NCBI RefSeq assembly: GCF_024721975.1
Contig: NZ_JANQBB010000001.1
Location: 1,240,001-1,304,000 of the forward strand
Direction: 5' to 3'
Source of the DNA: Paenibacillus endoradicis
GTDB taxonomy: Bacteria; Bacillota; Bacilli; Paenibacillales; Paenibacillaceae
Length of the DNA stretch: 64,000 nt
Position numbers and translations under genes: made by a program. Shown in pieces: positions 63,228 to 64,000 of the stretch (positions are counted from its first letter, which is position 1; each line of letters opens with the position of its first letter). The notes beneath the pieces are model-generated. The model did not search any database and had not been told where the DNA came from. It worked only from the letters and a program-made list of their open reading frames with translations.

Positions 63228-63253
63228 TTACACTAACCTGCCCGTTAGCTGAA
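63228..63253 (-). repeat. Dispersed palindromic repeat, copy 14
   Basis: Minus form: TTCAGCTA, core ACGGGCAGGT, TAGTGTAA; 147 bases after the EVE-gene stop. Confidence 0.7.
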
Positions 63254-63400
63254 TGATTGTTACAAAGATACGACAGGATTTAGTGTACTGTCCTCCAGTC
63301 GTATCTTTGTTAACTACTACTCAAACTCACCGTTAATTCCAACTTACGCTTTACCACTACTTGTGATAAGGTTCTCCGCACAATCTGGTAACGGCAAGTT

Positions 63401-63862
63401 TTAAAAACATTCTATCTGCTCATTGCTCAGCATCGCACTCGCAATCGTCAGAAAGTCCTTCCGACCGATCTCAAATTGACCGTAGCGGAAGGAATACCCC
63501 CAATTTCGGTTCCCGCGAGTGAAGCTAAGCTGCTCTAATAGATCTCTAATCTGTACCTGTCTGCTCGAAATATAGCGGATTTTTCTGCGGAATGGCACAA
63601 ACGATTCAGACATCTGATATTCGTAGACTTTATCATCATCCACTTCCCCGATAGCGGTAAATGCTTGGAGTGGTTCCCCTTTCGTTATTTCTGTACGCGG
63701 GGAATAATAGATCAACCAATCGCCTGCCCGCATCTTTCGTAAAGGTACTGACTTCCCGTGGCAGAGCTGGGCGAATCCTCCCAACACTCCAAACTTCACG
63801 TGGGATGCGGACACAACACCAATCCAAAAGCGGCTTTGTTGACTTATTTCATCTATTTGCAT
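63401..63862 (-). CDS. EVE-domain protein
   Basis: A 153-residue protein that is a single EVE domain (PUA-like): FWIGVVSASHVKFGVLGGFA, LRKMRAGDWLIYYSPRTEIT, LQAFTAIGEVDDDKVYEYQM and VPFRRKIRYIS. EVE domains bind modified bases in DNA or RNA. ATG 63862 has AAAGGAA at 8 bases. It follows the DinB-like gene at the window edge by 32 bases. Confidence 0.88.
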   Translation of the reverse strand: MQIDEISQQSRFWIGVVSASHVKFGVLGGFAQLCHGKSVPLRKMRAGDWLIYYSPRTEITKGEPLQAFTAIGEVDDDKVYEYQMSESFVPFRRKIRYISSRQVQIRDLLEQLSFTRGNRNWGYSFRYGQFEIGRKDFLTIASAMLSNEQIECF

Positions 63863-63894
63863 ATCTCGAATTCCTTTCCTTTTTCAATAAATAT

Positions 63895-64000
63895 TTACGT
63901 CGCTTCCCGATCTAATCCTTGTTTTAAGTGGTCCAGCTGCAGAAGATGGTGACGGTAGTGCATTTCAACAAGCAGAAACCATTCCTCAGCACACAGTCCA
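63895..64000 (-). CDS. DinB-like protein, C-terminal end (gene continues outside the window)
   Basis: The last 34 codons read LCAEEWFLLVEMHYRHHLLQ then LDHLKQGLDREAT and stop. The E-W-x-x-L-V-E-M-H-x-R-H-H pattern matches the last helix of DinB_2-type proteins. Likely co-transcribed with the EVE gene. Confidence 0.55.
   Translation of the reverse strand, partial: GLCAEEWFLLVEMHYRHHLLQLDHLKQGLDREAT

Noticed and set aside
52626..63253. Integron cassette array with classical attC sites
   Set aside because: The palindromes do not show the paired RYYYAAC / GTTRRRY ends of attC, they occur as direct repeats in the composite units, and no IntI-type integrase is present. Only a cassette-like hypothesis is kept.

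Overview
The window is AT-rich, low-GC Gram-positive chromosome. A spore-forming member of the Bacillales, most likely Paenibacillaceae, fits best. The evidence is strong AGGAGG-type ribosome binding sites, frequent TTG and GTG starts, a Gram-positive SOS cluster (lexA divergent from a yneA-like gene and a DUF896 gene) with CGAAC-N4-GTTCG boxes, the mrfAB repair pair known from Bacillus subtilis, a Gram-positive-length cobalamin methionine synthase, and a collagen-less BclA/C1q-like surface protein. No rRNA, tRNA, CRISPR array or intact insertion sequence was seen.

Region 1 (1-36 kb) is mostly intact, ordered core chromosome. It holds: an NMT1/THI5-type ABC importer with a PucR-type regulator (1-4.4 kb); a four-gene run of nitrilase, two GNATs and a PhnP-like metallo-hydrolase (4.5-7.6 kb); an OmpR-type two-component system (7.6-9.7 kb); a Ser/Thr kinase fused to a degenerate ParA/MinD-like domain (9.7-11.3 kb); an RlmM-like methyltransferase with a cyclic-phosphate-receiver-like protein; an Fpg/Nei-family protein without the catalytic proline; a HAD phosphatase; mrfBA; metH; and acireductone dioxygenase. 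After these come the SOS locus (24.7-26.9 kb), a NucA/NucB-type nuclease lipoprotein, a peptidoglycan deacetylase, and a Fur-controlled siderophore uptake operon (30.6-35.5 kb) that is visibly richer in GC than its surroundings. Two paralogous arginine-rich microproteins (32 and 30 aa) flank that operon.

Region 2 (36-52 kb) is mixed. It has many decayed genes (a DUF1349 remnant, a frameshifted secreted protein, a headless lipoprotein-like gene, a Ku fragment). Among them are functional units: a CPBP protease, a LanFEG-like ABC exporter with its own two-component system, a BclA/C1q-like protein, three small orphan genes, and a polar amino-acid ABC importer co-transcribed with a DsbA-like thioredoxin protein.

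Region 3 (52-64 kb) is an accessory zone of short, mostly minus-strand genes (lipoproteins, small membrane proteins, DUF6199-like, DUF4275-like, EVE, DinB, a methyltransferase killed by a stop codon, a broken integrase). It is marked by a dispersed imperfect palindrome with 8-bp arms around an asymmetric core of about 11 bp. Fourteen copies are visible in the window, all in one orientation and nearly all just 3' of a minus-strand gene. Three pairs of copies bracket a terminator-like hairpin, forming composite units of 85-97 bp. None was seen in the first 36 kb. This repeat system is the most interesting unexplained structure here; its link to gene acquisition is an inference.
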